NCBI RefSeq assembly: GCF_000306785.1
Contig: NC_017955.1
Location: 2,852,001-2,916,000, forward strand
DNA: 64,000 nt
Source of the DNA: Modestobacter italicus
Lineage (GTDB): Bacteria; Actinomycetota; Actinomycetes; Mycobacteriales; Geodermatophilaceae
Direction: 5' to 3'
Positions 8,620 to 21,406 of the stretch are shown piece after piece (the first letter of the stretch is position 1; each line of letters opens with the position of its first letter). A model generated the notes under the pieces. That model was not told the origin of the DNA and made no database searches. It saw only the letters and a program-made list of their open reading frames with translations. Made by a program: the position numbers and the translations under genes.

Positions 8620-10077
8620 TCAGTCCCGGTCGCCTGACATGGCCCGGCGGCGCACCCGCCGGTCGAACCTGTCGTGCCTGCCACCCAGTGGACGGCCCAG
8701 GTGCTCCCCCAGCGACACCCCGGCGGCGAGGGCGAGCCCGATGGCCAGGGCGCCCACGAGGGCGGCCGACCCGCCCGGGATGTCAGCCTCCACGACCAGC
8801 GCGAACAGGCCCCGGTAGATCGCCAGGCCAGGGAGGAGCGGGACGATCCCGCACACCACGACGAGCAGCGGGGGGATCTGCAACCGGTCGGTCAGGGACG
8901 CCGAGCAGAAGCCGACGACCACGGCGGCGGTCGCGCTGGCCACCGCCGGCCCCGCGCCGACCGCGCCGGCGACCCAGTAGGCCGTCCACGACAGCGCGCC
9001 GGCCACCGTGGCCAGGCCGATCGCCCGTACCCGCGCGTACGACGCCAGCGCCCAGGACCCGGCGATCCCCGCGGCCGCGACCAGGGTGACCGCGAACGGC
9101 ACGCCCGCGGTCGCCGGATCAGCCACCGTCAGCGGGAGTCCGCCCCGCCGGGCGAGGTCCAGCACGCCCGCGATGCCGACGACGATGCCGGCCGTCAGGG
9201 TCACCACCTCGAAGGCCCGGGCGCCGGCGGTGACGGGGAACCCGTCGATCGCGTCCTCCGCGGCGCCGACGAGGGAGAGCCCGGCCAGGAGCACCACGAT
9301 CCCCGCCGCGACGACCAGGGAGCTCCGGACGTCGACGTCCCAGGCCAGCAGCAGGACGGCCACCGTCGTCGCCACCGCGGCCCCGGCCGCCTGCTGGAAG
9401 AACATCGGCAGCCCGCGCCGGTTGAGGGTGCGGATGACCTGCTCGATGGTCGCGGTGGTCAACGCCGCGGTCAGCGCCGCCAGCCAGTCGCCCCCGAGCT
9501 GGACGGCGACGAACCCGGCCACGCCGGCCCAGCCCAGGGCGTGGACGCGCCGGTGGTAGGGGTTCGGGGAGGTCACGACGCGGTCGAGCCGGCGGTGCGC
9601 CTCCTCGACGGGCAGCCGTTCCGCCACGACCGCCCTGGCCAGGTCGGTGACCCCCTGGAGCCGCGAGTAGTCCAGCCCACGCGGGCGCACGATGCGCATG
9701 AGCGTCATCGGCAGGGCGCCGTCCCGGTCGAAGCTGATGGTCAGGGACGTGTGCGTGATGTCGACCTGGCAGCTGCGCAACCGGTACGCGGCGGCCACCC
9801 GGAGGACCGTGGCGGTCACGTCGGCCGCCGAGGCCCCGACAGCCAGGAGCGCCTCGCCGATCCGGAGCGCCAGCGCCAGTGCCGCGTGCGCGCTGAGGTC
9901 GTCCACCCCGCTCGCCTGGGCCCGCAGGCCGATGGGCGCGGTGGGAGGGCCCGAGCCCGAGAGCGCCCGCCGTGCCCGGTTCGGCAGGCGGCCCCACCGC
10001 TCACGACGGGAGGGGGTGGGGTCCACCCCTCCGAGGTTACGGACAGCCGGCGGGTGCACCTGCCACCGCACACGCAT
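8620..10077 (-). CDS. thrE: Threonine/serine exporter, ThrE family
   Basis: This 485-residue protein has the two-part ThrE architecture. A soluble N-terminal ThrE domain (about 60-200, with ALRIGEALLAVGASAADV and CQVDITHTSLTISFDRDG) is followed by about ten membrane helices. The archetype exports threonine and serine from Corynebacterium. It lies 42 bases downstream of purU on the same strand, so it may be read through from the betaine operon, where it would relieve serine build-up. The exact start is uncertain because no strong ribosome binding site precedes ATG 10077; GTG 10026 is an alternative. Confidence 0.85.
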   Translation of the reverse strand: MRVRWQVHPPAVRNLGGVDPTPSRRERWGRLPNRARRALSGSGPPTAPIGLRAQASGVDDLSAHAALALALRIGEALLAVGASAADVTATVLRVAAAYRLRSCQVDITHTSLTISFDRDGALPMTLMRIVRPRGLDYSRLQGVTDLARAVVAERLPVEEAHRRLDRVVTSPNPYHRRVHALGWAGVAGFVAVQLGGDWLAALTAALTTATIEQVIRTLNRRGLPMFFQQAAGAAVATTVAVLLLAWDVDVRSSLVVAAGIVVLLAGLSLVGAAEDAIDGFPVTAGARAFEVVTLTAGIVVGIAGVLDLARRGGLPLTVADPATAGVPFAVTLVAAAGIAGSWALASYARVRAIGLATVAGALSWTAYWVAGAVGAGPAVASATAAVVVGFCSASLTDRLQIPPLLVVVCGIVPLLPGLAIYRGLFALVVEADIPGGSAALVGALAIGLALAAGVSLGEHLGRPLGGRHDRFDRRVRRRAMSGDRD

Positions 10078-10119
10078 TGGCCCCGCAGGCGCCCTGCCCC
10101 GGGTGGATCGCCACCACGG

Positions 10120-10968
10120 TCAGCGGAAGACGACCGTGCTGTGCCCGTTGAGCAGGACACGCCGTTCGCTGTGCCACCGGACGGCCCGGGAGAGGGCGAG
10201 GGCCTCGGCGTCCCGGCCGACGATCGCCAGTGCCCGCGGGTCGTGGGTGTGGTCGATCCGGATCACCTCCTGCTCGATGATCGGGCCCTCGTCCAGGTCG
10301 GGGGTGACGTAGTGCGCGGTCGCCCCGACCAGCTTGACGCCGCGGTCGAAGGCCTGGTGGTACGGCTTGGCGCCCTTGAACCCCGGCAGGAACGAGTGGT
10401 GGATGTTGATCGCCCGGCCGCGCAGCGCACGGCACGCCTCGTCGGACAGCACCTGCATGTAGCGCGCGAGCACGACCAGGTCCGCACCGGTCTCGGTGAC
10501 CAGGTCCAGGAGCCGTGCCTCGGCCTCGGCCTTCGTGCCCGGGGTGACGGGGACGTGGTGGAAGGGCAGGCCGGCGGCCTCGGCCATCGGCCGGAGGTCC
10601 TCGTGGTTGGAGACGACCGCCACCAGCTCACCGCCGAGGCTGCCGGCCCGCCAGCGGAAGACCAGGTCGTTGAGGCAGTGTCCGAGCCTGGAGACCATGA
10701 CCAGGATCCGCTCCGGCCGCTCCCCCGTCATCGAGAACGTCATGCCGAACTCCTCGGCCACCGGCCGGAAGGCCGCGGCGAGCTGCTCGGCGTCGCCCTC
10801 CTCCGCGCACACGAAGGCGGTGCGCAGGAACAGCTGACCACGCGCCGCGTCGTCGAACTGCTGGTGCTCGACGATGTCGCAGGCGTGCTCGAACAGGAAC
10901 CGGCTGACCGCGTGCACGATGCCGGGCCGCTCGGGGCAGCTCAGCGTGAGGGTGTGGGTGTGGGGCAC
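10120..10968 (-). CDS. purU: Formyltetrahydrofolate deformylase
   Basis: PurU hydrolyses 10-formyl-tetrahydrofolate to formate and tetrahydrofolate in the cytosol. The 282-residue length fits the family. An ACT domain comes first (CPERPGIVHAVSRFLFEH, about 10-27), followed by the formyltransferase fold with NIHHSFLPGFKGAKPYHQA and HYVTPDLDEGPIIEQE, which hold the catalytic Asn, His and Asp. It is ten bases downstream of sdaA in the sox/dimethylglycine oxidase operon. There it recycles folate loaded by the two demethylation steps, as in other sarcosine oxidase operons. Confidence 0.95.
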   Translation of the reverse strand: MPHTHTLTLSCPERPGIVHAVSRFLFEHACDIVEHQQFDDAARGQLFLRTAFVCAEEGDAEQLAAAFRPVAEEFGMTFSMTGERPERILVMVSRLGHCLNDLVFRWRAGSLGGELVAVVSNHEDLRPMAEAAGLPFHHVPVTPGTKAEAEARLLDLVTETGADLVVLARYMQVLSDEACRALRGRAINIHHSFLPGFKGAKPYHQAFDRGVKLVGATAHYVTPDLDEGPIIEQEVIRIDHTHDPRALAIVGRDAEALALSRAVRWHSERRVLLNGHSTVVFR

Positions 10969-10978
10969 AGGTGCCTCC

Positions 10979-12352
10979 TCAGCACTCGACGACGTTGAGG
11001 GCCAGCCCGCCGCGGGCAGTCTCCTTGTACTTGTCCTTCATGTCCGCACCGGTCTCGCGCATGGTCCTGATCGCCTTGTCCAGGGACACGTGGTGGCTGC
11101 CGTCGCCGCGGACGGCCATCCGGGCGGCGGTGATCGCCTTGACCGAGCCGACCGCGTTGCGCTCGATGCAGGGGATCTGCACCAGGCCGCCGATCGGGTC
11201 GCAGGTCAGGCCGAGGTTGTGCTCGATGCCGATCTCCGCGGCGTTCTCCACCTGTTCCGGCGTGCCCCCGAGCACCTCGGCCAGCGCTCCGGCCGCCATG
11301 GAGCAGGCCGACCCGACCTCGCCCTGGCAGCCCACCTCCGCTCCGGAGATCGAGGCGTTCTCCTTGAACAGCAGGCCGATCGCGCCGGCGGTGAGAAGGA
11401 AGCGCACCACGCCGTCGTCCGAGGCGGTGGGCACGAAGTCGCGGTAGTAGTGCAGGACGGCGGGCACGATCCCGGCGGCGCCGTTGGTCGGGGCGGTCAC
11501 CACCCGGCCACCGGCCGCGTTCTCCTCGTTCACCGCCAGCGCGTAGAGGGTCACCCAGTCCATCGCCCGCAGAGGGTCGGTGTCGTCCGGGGCGGCCTCC
11601 AGCTGGGCCCGCAGCGTCGCGGCGCGCCGGCGCACCCTCAGCCCGCCGGGCAGCACACCGGGGGTGCTGGCGCCACGCTCGACGCACTCCTGCATGACCG
11701 CCCAGATGTGCAGCAGGCCGGCGCGGACCTCCGGCTCGCTGCGCCAGGACAGCTCGTTGGCCAGCATGACGTCGCTGATCGACAACCCGGTCCCCGCGGT
11801 GTGGGCCAGCAGCTCACCGCCGGTGCGGAAGGGGAACCGGACGGGGGTCGGGTCCGCCACCAGCGTCGGGCGGCCGGCCTCGTCCTCGTCGAGCACGAAG
11901 CCCCCACCGACCGAGTAGTACTCGCGACGGACGAGCTCGGCCCCGTCGGCGTCCAGGGCGCGGAAGACCATGCCGTTGCTGTGGAAGGGCAGCCGCTTGC
12001 GCCGGTGCAGCACGACGTCCTCGTCCGGGTCGAACGCGACCCGGTGCTCACCGGCGAGCAGCAGCTCGCCCTCGCTGCGCACGGCCGCGACCCGCGGCTC
12101 GGCGGCGACCGGGTCGACCCGGTCGGGCACCTCGCCCTCCAGCCCGAGGATGACCGCCCTGACGCTGCCGTGCCCGTGACCGGTGGCGCCGAGTGAGCCG
12201 AACAGCTCGCAGCGCACCCCGGCGGTGCTCGCCAGCAGCCCGTCGGAGCGCAGCCGGGCGGCGAACGTGGCCGCCGCCCGCATCGGGCCCACGGTGTGCG
12301 AGCTGGAGGGCCCGATGCCGACGGTGAAGAGGTCGAAGACGCTGATCGTCAT
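10979..12352 (-). CDS. sdaA: L-serine ammonia-lyase, single-chain iron-sulfur type
   Basis: The 457-residue enzyme converts L-serine to pyruvate and ammonia with an oxygen-sensitive [4Fe-4S] cluster. The N-terminal beta domain opens with [19 protein letters not shown]. The alpha domain has [17 protein letters not shown] and [17 protein letters not shown], which carry the cluster cysteines. The gene ends ten bases before purU and begins 13 bases after the dimethylglycine oxidase gene. It provides the exit from betaine-derived serine to pyruvate. It depends on a serine hydroxymethyltransferase that this operon no longer encodes in full. Confidence 0.95.
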   Translation of the reverse strand: MTISVFDLFTVGIGPSSSHTVGPMRAAATFAARLRSDGLLASTAGVRCELFGSLGATGHGHGSVRAVILGLEGEVPDRVDPVAAEPRVAAVRSEGELLLAGEHRVAFDPDEDVVLHRRKRLPFHSNGMVFRALDADGAELVRREYYSVGGGFVLDEDEAGRPTLVADPTPVRFPFRTGGELLAHTAGTGLSISDVMLANELSWRSEPEVRAGLLHIWAVMQECVERGASTPGVLPGGLRVRRRAATLRAQLEAAPDDTDPLRAMDWVTLYALAVNEENAAGGRVVTAPTNGAAGIVPAVLHYYRDFVPTASDDGVVRFLLTAGAIGLLFKENASISGAEVGCQGEVGSACSMAAGALAEVLGGTPEQVENAAEIGIEHNLGLTCDPIGGLVQIPCIERNAVGSVKAITAARMAVRGDGSHHVSLDKAIRTMRETGADMKDKYKETARGGLALNVVEC

Positions 12353-12365
12353 GCCACGACGTCCC

Positions 12366-15443
<3,078 letters not shown>

Positions 15444-15451
<8 letters not shown>

Positions 15452-18314
15452 CGCGGCGGGCTCCTTCCGGGTCGACCAGCACCGAGCCGGTGACCTCGAC
15501 CGTCACGAGGGTCCCGTTGACCGGGACGGAGACGGTGTCCCCGATCCGCTCCCGGCCGCCCTTGACCAGCGCCAGGGCGAACGGCCGGCCCAGCTCGGCG
15601 CTGCGGTAGCTGGAGGTGACGTGCCCGAGCATGGGCACCGGCGGTGGCGGGAGCTGGCCGTCCGCGGGGGACTCGACGATCTGCGAGCCCTCCGGCAGCA
15701 CGGTGTCCCGGTCGACCGGCAGCAGCCCGACCAGCTGCTTGCGCAGCGGGTCGGCGTTGGCCGCCCGGGCGAAGGACCGCTTGCCGACGAAGTCCGGCTT
15801 CTTCCTCGACACCGCCCACGCCATGCCGAGGTCCTGCGGGGTGACGGTGCCGTCGGTGTCCTGCCCGATGATCGGGTAGCCCTTCTCCGCCCGCAGCACG
15901 TGCATCGTCTCGGTGCCGTAGGGGGTGATGCCGTACGGCCGCCCGGCCTCGACCAGCCGTTCCCAGACCGCGCGGGCGTGCCAGGAGTCGACGTACACCT
16001 CGTAGGCCAGCTCGCCGGAGAAGCTGATCCGGGCCAGCCGCACCGGGACGCCCCCCAGCGTGGTGTCCCGCCAGGTCATGAACGGGAACGCCTCGTTGGT
16101 GACGTCGACGTCGGGGAACAGCGCCCCGACCACGTCGCGGGAGCGGGGGCCGACCACGGGGAACGTCGACCACTGCTCGGTGACCGACGTGCAGTGCACC
16201 CGCAGCTGCGGCCACTCGGTCTGCAGCCACTCCTCCATCCAGTCCAGGACCTTGGCCGCCCCACCCGTGGTGGTGAGCACCAGGAAGCGGTCATCGGCCA
16301 GCCGCAGCACCGTGCCGTCGTCGATGACCATGCCGTCGACGCCGCACATCACGCCGTAGCGCACCGAGCCGACCTTCAGGGTGCTCAGCAGGTTGGTGTA
16401 GAGCCGGTCGAGCAGCACGGCGGCGTCCGGCCCGGAGACGTCGATCTTGCCGAGGGTGGAGCCGTCGAGGATGCCCACTCCCCCGCGGGTGGCGGCGCAC
16501 TCGCGCAGGACGGCGGCCTCCATGTCCTCGCCCGGGCGCGGGTAGTACCGCGGTCGCTTCCACTGGCCGACGTCCTCGAACACCGCGCCCTCGGCCACGT
16601 GCCAGTCGTGCACGGCGGTGGTCCGCTCGGGGTCGAAGAGCCGGCCGCGGTCCCGGCCGGCCAGTGCGGCGAAGGCCACCGGCGTGTACGGCGGGCGGAA
16701 GGTCGTCGTCCCGGTCGTCTGCAGCGGCAGGCCGAGCAGCTCGGCGGTGATCCCCGAGGCCAGGACGCCGGAGGTCTTGCCCTGGTCGTGCGCGGTGCCG
16801 ATCGTCGTGAACCGCTTGATGTGCTCCATGGAGCGCAGGCCGGCGCCCGCGGCCCGGGCCAGGTCGGCGACGGTCGCGTCGCGCTGCAGGTCCACGAAGG
16901 ACGTCGTCCCGGCGGCCGCGGAGCCGTCCGGCACCCGCCACAGGGTCAGCGACCGGGCCGGCGCGGCCCCTGCCGGGGTCACGGGCAGGGCCGGGTCGGT
17001 CGGCGCGGCCAGGGACACCGCCGACAGCGCCGCCTCGCCCGCCCGCCGTCCGTCGGCCAGGCAACCGGCCAGGTCGAGGACCCCGCGGGCGGCGCCGGCG
17101 ACGGCGACGCCGTCGAGCTCCTCGGCCGGCAGGAACGCACCCAGCGCCTCGTCGAAGGCCAGCGTCCCGCGGGCCTGGCTGAACAGGTGGACGGCGGGGT
17201 TCCAGCCGCCGCTGACCAGCAGCAGGTCGCAGCCGATCCGCTCCGCGGTCCCGGTCCGGCCGTCGGCGAGCGGTGCCACCAGCGCCGCGCTGACCCGCTC
17301 GGTCCCCTCGGTGCCGGTGACGACGCTGCCCGGGCGCACCGCGATCCCCCGCTGCGCGCAGGCCGCGGCCCAGCCGGCCGGCACCTCGGGCCGTGCGTCG
17401 ACCACCGCGGCGATGCGCACCCCGGCGTCGGCCAGGTCCACCGCGGCCTCGTAGGCGCTGTCGTTGGTGGTGAAGACCACGGCCTCGTGCCCGGCCCGCA
17501 CGCCGTAGCGGTGCAGGAAGGTGCGGGCCGCGCCGGCCAGCATGATCCCCGGCCGGTCGTTGTCGGCGAAGACGACGGGGCGCTCGTGCGCGCCGGCGGC
17601 CACGACGACCGAGCCGGCACGGATCCGCCAGACCCGCTGCCGCGACACGTGCCGCGGAGCGGCGGCGCCGAGGTGGTCGGTGCGCCGCTCCAGGGCGAGG
17701 ACGAACCCGTCGTCGTACAGGCCGAACGCCGTGGTGCGCTGCAGGTGCAGCACGTCCGGGTGCGCGGCCAGCTCGGCGACCGCGCCGGCGACCCAGTCCG
17801 GCGCGGGGGCACCGTCGAGCCGGTCGGTGCCGCCCAGCAGCGCGCCGCCGGCCTCGGCCTGCTCGTCGACCAGCGCCACCCGGGCGCCGCCGCGAGCGGC
17901 GGTCAGCGCCGCCACCAGGCCGGCCGGGCCCGCGCCGATGACCAGCACGTCGACGTGGTGGTGCACGGCGTCGTAGCGGGCGGAGTCGGAGACCTCGGCG
18001 AGCCGGCCCTGCCCGGGCAGGCCGTGGGCGACCAGGCCGTCGTACAGCTCGACGGTGGTGGCCAGCAGCATCGGCTCCGGGAACGGCTCCTCGATCTGCA
18101 CGAGGCTGCTGGGGTCCTCGGCCCAGGCGGCCGCGATGCCGCGGGGGCGCCCCAGCTTGACGCTGGTGGCGACCTGGTGCCGGCCGGCGGCCAGCAGCGC
18201 CGAGGCGAGCGTGTCACCGGGGTGGCCGGTGTGCGGCTGCCCGTCGAAGGTGAAGGCCAGCGTGCGGGCGCGGTCGACGCGACCGCCTCCGGCGGTGCGG
18301 AGCGGCTGGGTCAC
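15444..18314 (-). CDS. soxA: Sarcosine oxidase alpha subunit
   Basis: The 956-residue alpha subunit binds NAD and tetrahydrofolate and, with SoxB, oxidises sarcosine to glycine, methylene-tetrahydrofolate and hydrogen peroxide. The N terminus has a ferredoxin-like fold (TFDGQPHTGHPGDTLASALL). A dinucleotide-binding domain follows (VLVIGAGPAGLVAALTAARG, about 124-143). The C-terminal half is a GcvT-like folate domain (LGKIDVSGPDAAVLLDRLYT, ISFSGELAYEVYV). The GTG start overlaps the soxD stop as GTGA, showing translational coupling. Length is close to the usual 960-1000 residues. Confidence 0.95.
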
Positions 18315-18589
18315 GAGGTCACCGGCTTAGGCTCGTCGGGGCGGTGGACCGCCTCGAAGCGGTAGGTGGCGGTGTCGCGCACCGCGTTGAACCACCGGCG
18401 GCAGCCCGCGCTGTGCGACCAGCGCTCGGCGAACCGGCCCTTGGTGTTGGCGCGGAAGAACACGTAGTGCGCCCACTGCTCGTCGTCGAGCGCGGCGGGG
18501 TCGTCGGGGTACGGCACGTGGGCCTGGCCGCCGTAGTGGAACTCGACCTCCTCGCGGGGGCCGCACCACGGGCATTCGATGAGTTGCAC
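18311..18589 (-). CDS. soxD: Sarcosine oxidase delta subunit
   Basis: This 92-residue zinc-binding subunit has the expected ligands: CPWCG at residues 6-10, and a later HSAGC with His and Cys. It stabilises the alpha-beta interface of sarcosine oxidase. The GTG at 18589 is chosen because the protein then begins with QLIECPWCG, as in the family, and GGGAGA lies upstream. Longer frames that continue upstream only read soxB out of frame. It is 13 bases after soxB and overlaps soxA by four bases. Confidence 0.93.
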   Translation of the reverse strand: MQLIECPWCGPREEVEFHYGGQAHVPYPDDPAALDDEQWAHYVFFRANTKGRFAERWSHSAGCRRWFNAVRDTATYRFEAVHRPDEPKPVTS

Positions 18590-18602
18590 GCTGGTCTCCC
18601 GG

Positions 18603-19835
18603 TCAGTGGGCCACGGCAGCGGCGCCGTGCTCGTCGACGAGCGCCCCGGTGACGAAGCGGTCGAGGCTGAACGGCGCCACGTAGGGGTGCGGCGTGTCGT
18701 GGGCGATCGTGTCGGCCAGGCACCAGCCGATGCCCGGGGTGGCCTTGAAGCCACCGGTCCCCCAGCCGCAGTTCAGGTAGACGTTCTCGTACGGGGTGTG
18801 GCCGACGATCGGCGAGGCGTCCGGGCTGACGTCGACGATGCCGCCCCAGGTGCGCAGCAGGTGCGCCCGGGCGAAGACCGGGAACAGCTCGACGGCAGCG
18901 GCCATCTGCCGCTCGATGACGTGGAACGCGCCGCGCTGGCCGTAGCCGTTGTAGGAGTCGACGCCGGCTCCCATCACCAGCTCGCCCTTGTGCGCCTGCG
19001 AGACGTACACGTGCACGGCGTTCGACATGACGATCGTCGGGTGCACCGGCTCCAGCAGCTCGGAGACCAGCGCCTGCAGCGGGTGGCTCTGCACCGGCAC
19101 CCGGAAGCCCAGCATGTCGGTGAGCACCGTGGTGTGCCCGGCGGCGCAGAGCGCGACCTTCCCGGCGGCGATCGTGCCGAGGTTCGTCTGCACGCCGGTG
19201 ACCCGGTCGCCGTCGGTGGTGAAGCCGGTGACCTCGCAGCCCTGGATGAGGTCGATCCCGGCCTCGTCGGCCCGGCGGGCCAGCCCCCAGGCGACGTAGT
19301 CGTGCTTGGCGATGCCGGCGCGCGGCTGGTAGGTGGCGCCCAGCACCGGGTACCGGATGTCGGCCGAGGTGTTGACGATGGGGCAGATCTTGGCGACCTC
19401 GTCGGGGCTGACCCACTCGGCGTCCACGCCGTTGAGCTTGTTGGCCTCGACCCGCCGGACGCTGTCGCGCACGTCCTGCAGCGTGTGCGCGAGGTTGAGC
19501 ACGCCGCGCTGGCTGAACAGGATCGGGTAGTCGAGGTCGTCCTCGAGTCCCTCCCACAGCTTCAGCGCGTGCTCGTAGATGGCCGCGCTCTCGTCCCACA
19601 GGTAGTTGGACCGGATCAGCGTGGTGTTCCGGGCCATGTTGCCGCCGCCCAGCCAGCCCTTCTCCAGCACCGCGACGTCGGTGATGCCGTGGTTCTTCGC
19701 GAGGTAGTGCGCGGTGGCGAGGCCGTGGCCGCCACCGCCGACGATCACGACGTCGTAGGACTTCTTCGGCTCCGGGTTGCGCCACAGGAAGTCGGGGTGC
19801 TCGGGCAGGTCGGCGCCCGGGGTGCGCGGTGTCAT
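18603..19835 (-). CDS. soxB: Sarcosine oxidase beta subunit
   Basis: The 410-residue beta subunit carries the sarcosine-oxidising flavin site. [19 protein letters not shown] (about 29-47) is the FAD-binding Rossmann motif. The [13 protein letters not shown] region holds the histidine that anchors the covalent FMN shared with Sox[17 protein letters not shown] and [16 protein letters not shown] are typical DAO-fold C-terminal motifs. Its ATG overlaps the stop of the small glyA-like ORF as ATGA, so its translation is probably coupled to that remnant. Confidence 0.95.
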   Translation of the reverse strand: MTPRTPGADLPEHPDFLWRNPEPKKSYDVVIVGGGGHGLATAHYLAKNHGITDVAVLEKGWLGGGNMARNTTLIRSNYLWDESAAIYEHALKLWEGLEDDLDYPILFSQRGVLNLAHTLQDVRDSVRRVEANKLNGVDAEWVSPDEVAKICPIVNTSADIRYPVLGATYQPRAGIAKHDYVAWGLARRADEAGIDLIQGCEVTGFTTDGDRVTGVQTNLGTIAAGKVALCAAGHTTVLTDMLGFRVPVQSHPLQALVSELLEPVHPTIVMSNAVHVYVSQAHKGELVMGAGVDSYNGYGQRGAFHVIERQMAAAVELFPVFARAHLLRTWGGIVDVSPDASPIVGHTPYENVYLNCGWGTGGFKATPGIGWCLADTIAHDTPHPYVAPFSLDRFVTGALVDEHGAAAVAH

Positions 19836-19960
19836 CGCGGGTCCCCCGTCGCCGGATCGGTGTTCTCCATGGCGATCATCTCCAGCGTGGTGTGCTGCCG
19901 GCGGAGGTCGCTGTGCGCGACGGCCGGAGCCGGTCGAGCCTCGTCGAGTGGGACGACCAT
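19832..19960 (-). pseudogene. glyA: glyA (serine hydroxymethyltransferase) N-terminal remnant
   Basis: This 42-codon ORF starts at ATG 19960, eight bases after AAGGAG, and stops in an ATGA overlap with soxB. Residues 20-33 read [14 protein letters not shown], which matches the strongly conserved N-terminal block of serine hydroxymethyltransferase (R-Q-x-x-T-L-E-M-I-A-S-E-N). The rest of the roughly 420-residue enzyme is missing, and the reading frame closes after nine more codons. Since glyA normally leads sox operons, the best reading is an internal deletion that kept the ribosome binding site and coupling. A longer start at 20011 (59 codons) is possible. It could also now serve as a leader peptide. 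Confidence 0.65.
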
Positions 19961-20042
19961 GCCGGGCACTCCTTGTCCTGAGCCTGCGTGGAGGACTGGT
20001 ATGTCGGTCATGGGCCGACGTCGGCCCGGGTCGAGCGGTCGT

Positions 20043-21164
20043 TCAGCGCGACAGGCGCTGCGTCAGCCACTCGTGGAAGGCGCTGATGTGGTGCTCGGAC
20101 GGCACGAGCACGCCGCCGTTGGCGTAGGCCCGGGACGACATGGCCGGCTGGGTCCGCTCGCAGGCGGCGAAGTCCTGCTCGTTGACCCGGTGGAACAGCT
20201 CGACCGACCGGGACACGTCCCTGCCCGACTCCACCACGTCGTGCGAGTACAGCCAGTCGCACTCGACGATCGTCCGATCGGCCGAGACGGGGAACATGCG
20301 GTGGACGATGACGTGGTCCGGCACCAGGTTGACGAAGACGGTCGGCCTGATCGTGATCGCGTAGTAGCGACGGTCCTGGTCCTCGTCGACCCCCGGCAGT
20401 CGCTGGAAGCCCTTGCTGCCGTCGACGGTGAAGCCCTGGACGTCGTCCCCGAACTCGGCGCCGTGTCCGACGAAGTACTGCGCCGCGTAGCCGTCGGCGA
20501 ACTCGGGCAGCACCTCGGTGAGCTCCGGGTGGATCGTCGCGCAGTGGTAGCACTCCATGAAGTTCTCGATGATCAGCTTCCAGTTCGCCCGGACGTCGTA
20601 GGTGATCCGGCGCCCCACGGACAGCGAGTCGAGGTCGTAGCGCTCGATCGAGTCGACGTCACCCAGGCGCTCGACGACGGACGCCACCACGTCGCCCTCG
20701 AAGGACGGCGGCTCCTTCGCCAGGCACACCCACGCGTAGCCGAGCCACTCGCGCAGCGCCACGGGGACCAAGCCGTACTCGACCCGGTCGATGTCGGGCA
20801 TCTTGGTCAGGTTGGGGGCCGCGATCAGCTTGCCCTCGAGGTCGTAGGTCCAGGCGTGGTACGGGCACTGGAAGGCCCGCTTGACCGCTCCGGAGTCCTC
20901 CGTGCAGATCTGGGCCCCGCGGTGCCGGCAGACGTTGAGGAACGCGCGCAGCTGCCCGTCCCGGCTGCGGACCACCAGGACGCTCTCCCGCCCCACCTGG
21001 ACCTTCTTGAAGGAGCCGGGCGTCGGCAGGTCGCTCGACCGCACGGCGCAGAACCACATGTCCTCGAAGACGTGCGACTGCTCCAACGCGAAGATGGCCG
21101 GGTCCGTGTAGTACTGGCCCGGCAGCGTGGAGATGAGGCTCGCGGGCTGTTCGGTGGTGGTCAT
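20043..21164 (-). CDS. Rieske oxygenase alpha subunit, glycine betaine monooxygenase-like
   Basis: This 373-residue protein has a Rieske [2Fe-2S] site, CRHRGAQI followed by CPYHAW (about 82-108), and the mononuclear iron site in NFMECYHCATIHPEL. It resembles GbcA and related quaternary-amine demethylases, which convert glycine betaine to dimethylglycine and formaldehyde. Clustering with dimethylglycine oxidase, sarcosine oxidase and a BCCT carrier supports betaine over proline betaine or carnitine, though those remain possible. ATG 21164 follows GAGGTG. It is the first gene of the operon that runs to purU. Electrons probably come from the ferredoxin at 22327. Confidence 0.88.
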   Translation of the reverse strand: MTTTEQPASLISTLPGQYYTDPAIFALEQSHVFEDMWFCAVRSSDLPTPGSFKKVQVGRESVLVVRSRDGQLRAFLNVCRHRGAQICTEDSGAVKRAFQCPYHAWTYDLEGKLIAAPNLTKMPDIDRVEYGLVPVALREWLGYAWVCLAKEPPSFEGDVVASVVERLGDVDSIERYDLDSLSVGRRITYDVRANWKLIIENFMECYHCATIHPELTEVLPEFADGYAAQYFVGHGAEFGDDVQGFTVDGSKGFQRLPGVDEDQDRRYYAITIRPTVFVNLVPDHVIVHRMFPVSADRTIVECDWLYSHDVVESGRDVSRSVELFHRVNEQDFAACERTQPAMSSRAYANGGVLVPSEHHISAFHEWLTQRLSR

Positions 21165-21301
21165 ACGACACCTCGGGGTTCCGTCGGCGACCGGGGGCGC
21201 CGGAAGGTGGGCAACGCACGTCTGCGACGAACCACGGTGATCGTCCGGCGACAGCCGGCGGCGACCCGTGCGTTGCACCCTAGAGAAGTGGTCGCGGACT
21301 A

Positions 21302-21315
21302 CGCAACAGTTTGCG
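21302..21315. promoter_or_regulatory. Everted IclR-type half-sites upstream of Rieske gene
   Basis: CGCAACAGTTTGCG contains CGCAA and TTGCG half-sites, the same units found in the 22289 palindrome but in everted order. It lies about 140 bases upstream of the Rieske gene, near a TTGCGT / TAGGGT promoter-like pair on the minus strand. Binding is inferred. Confidence 0.4.
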
Positions 21316-21406
21316 CCCTGCGAAACAAATAGTTCACGTGCCGGTCGGCATCGCGGCGCGATCGGGCTGGTCCTGCCCCACCGCCCGCGCCGGGCCGGCG
21401 GGCGGA

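Noticed and set aside
19836-20042. Glycine riboswitch ahead of the sox operon
   Set aside because: The gap is short and mostly occupied by the glyA-like remnant; no paired aptamer structure was recognisable.
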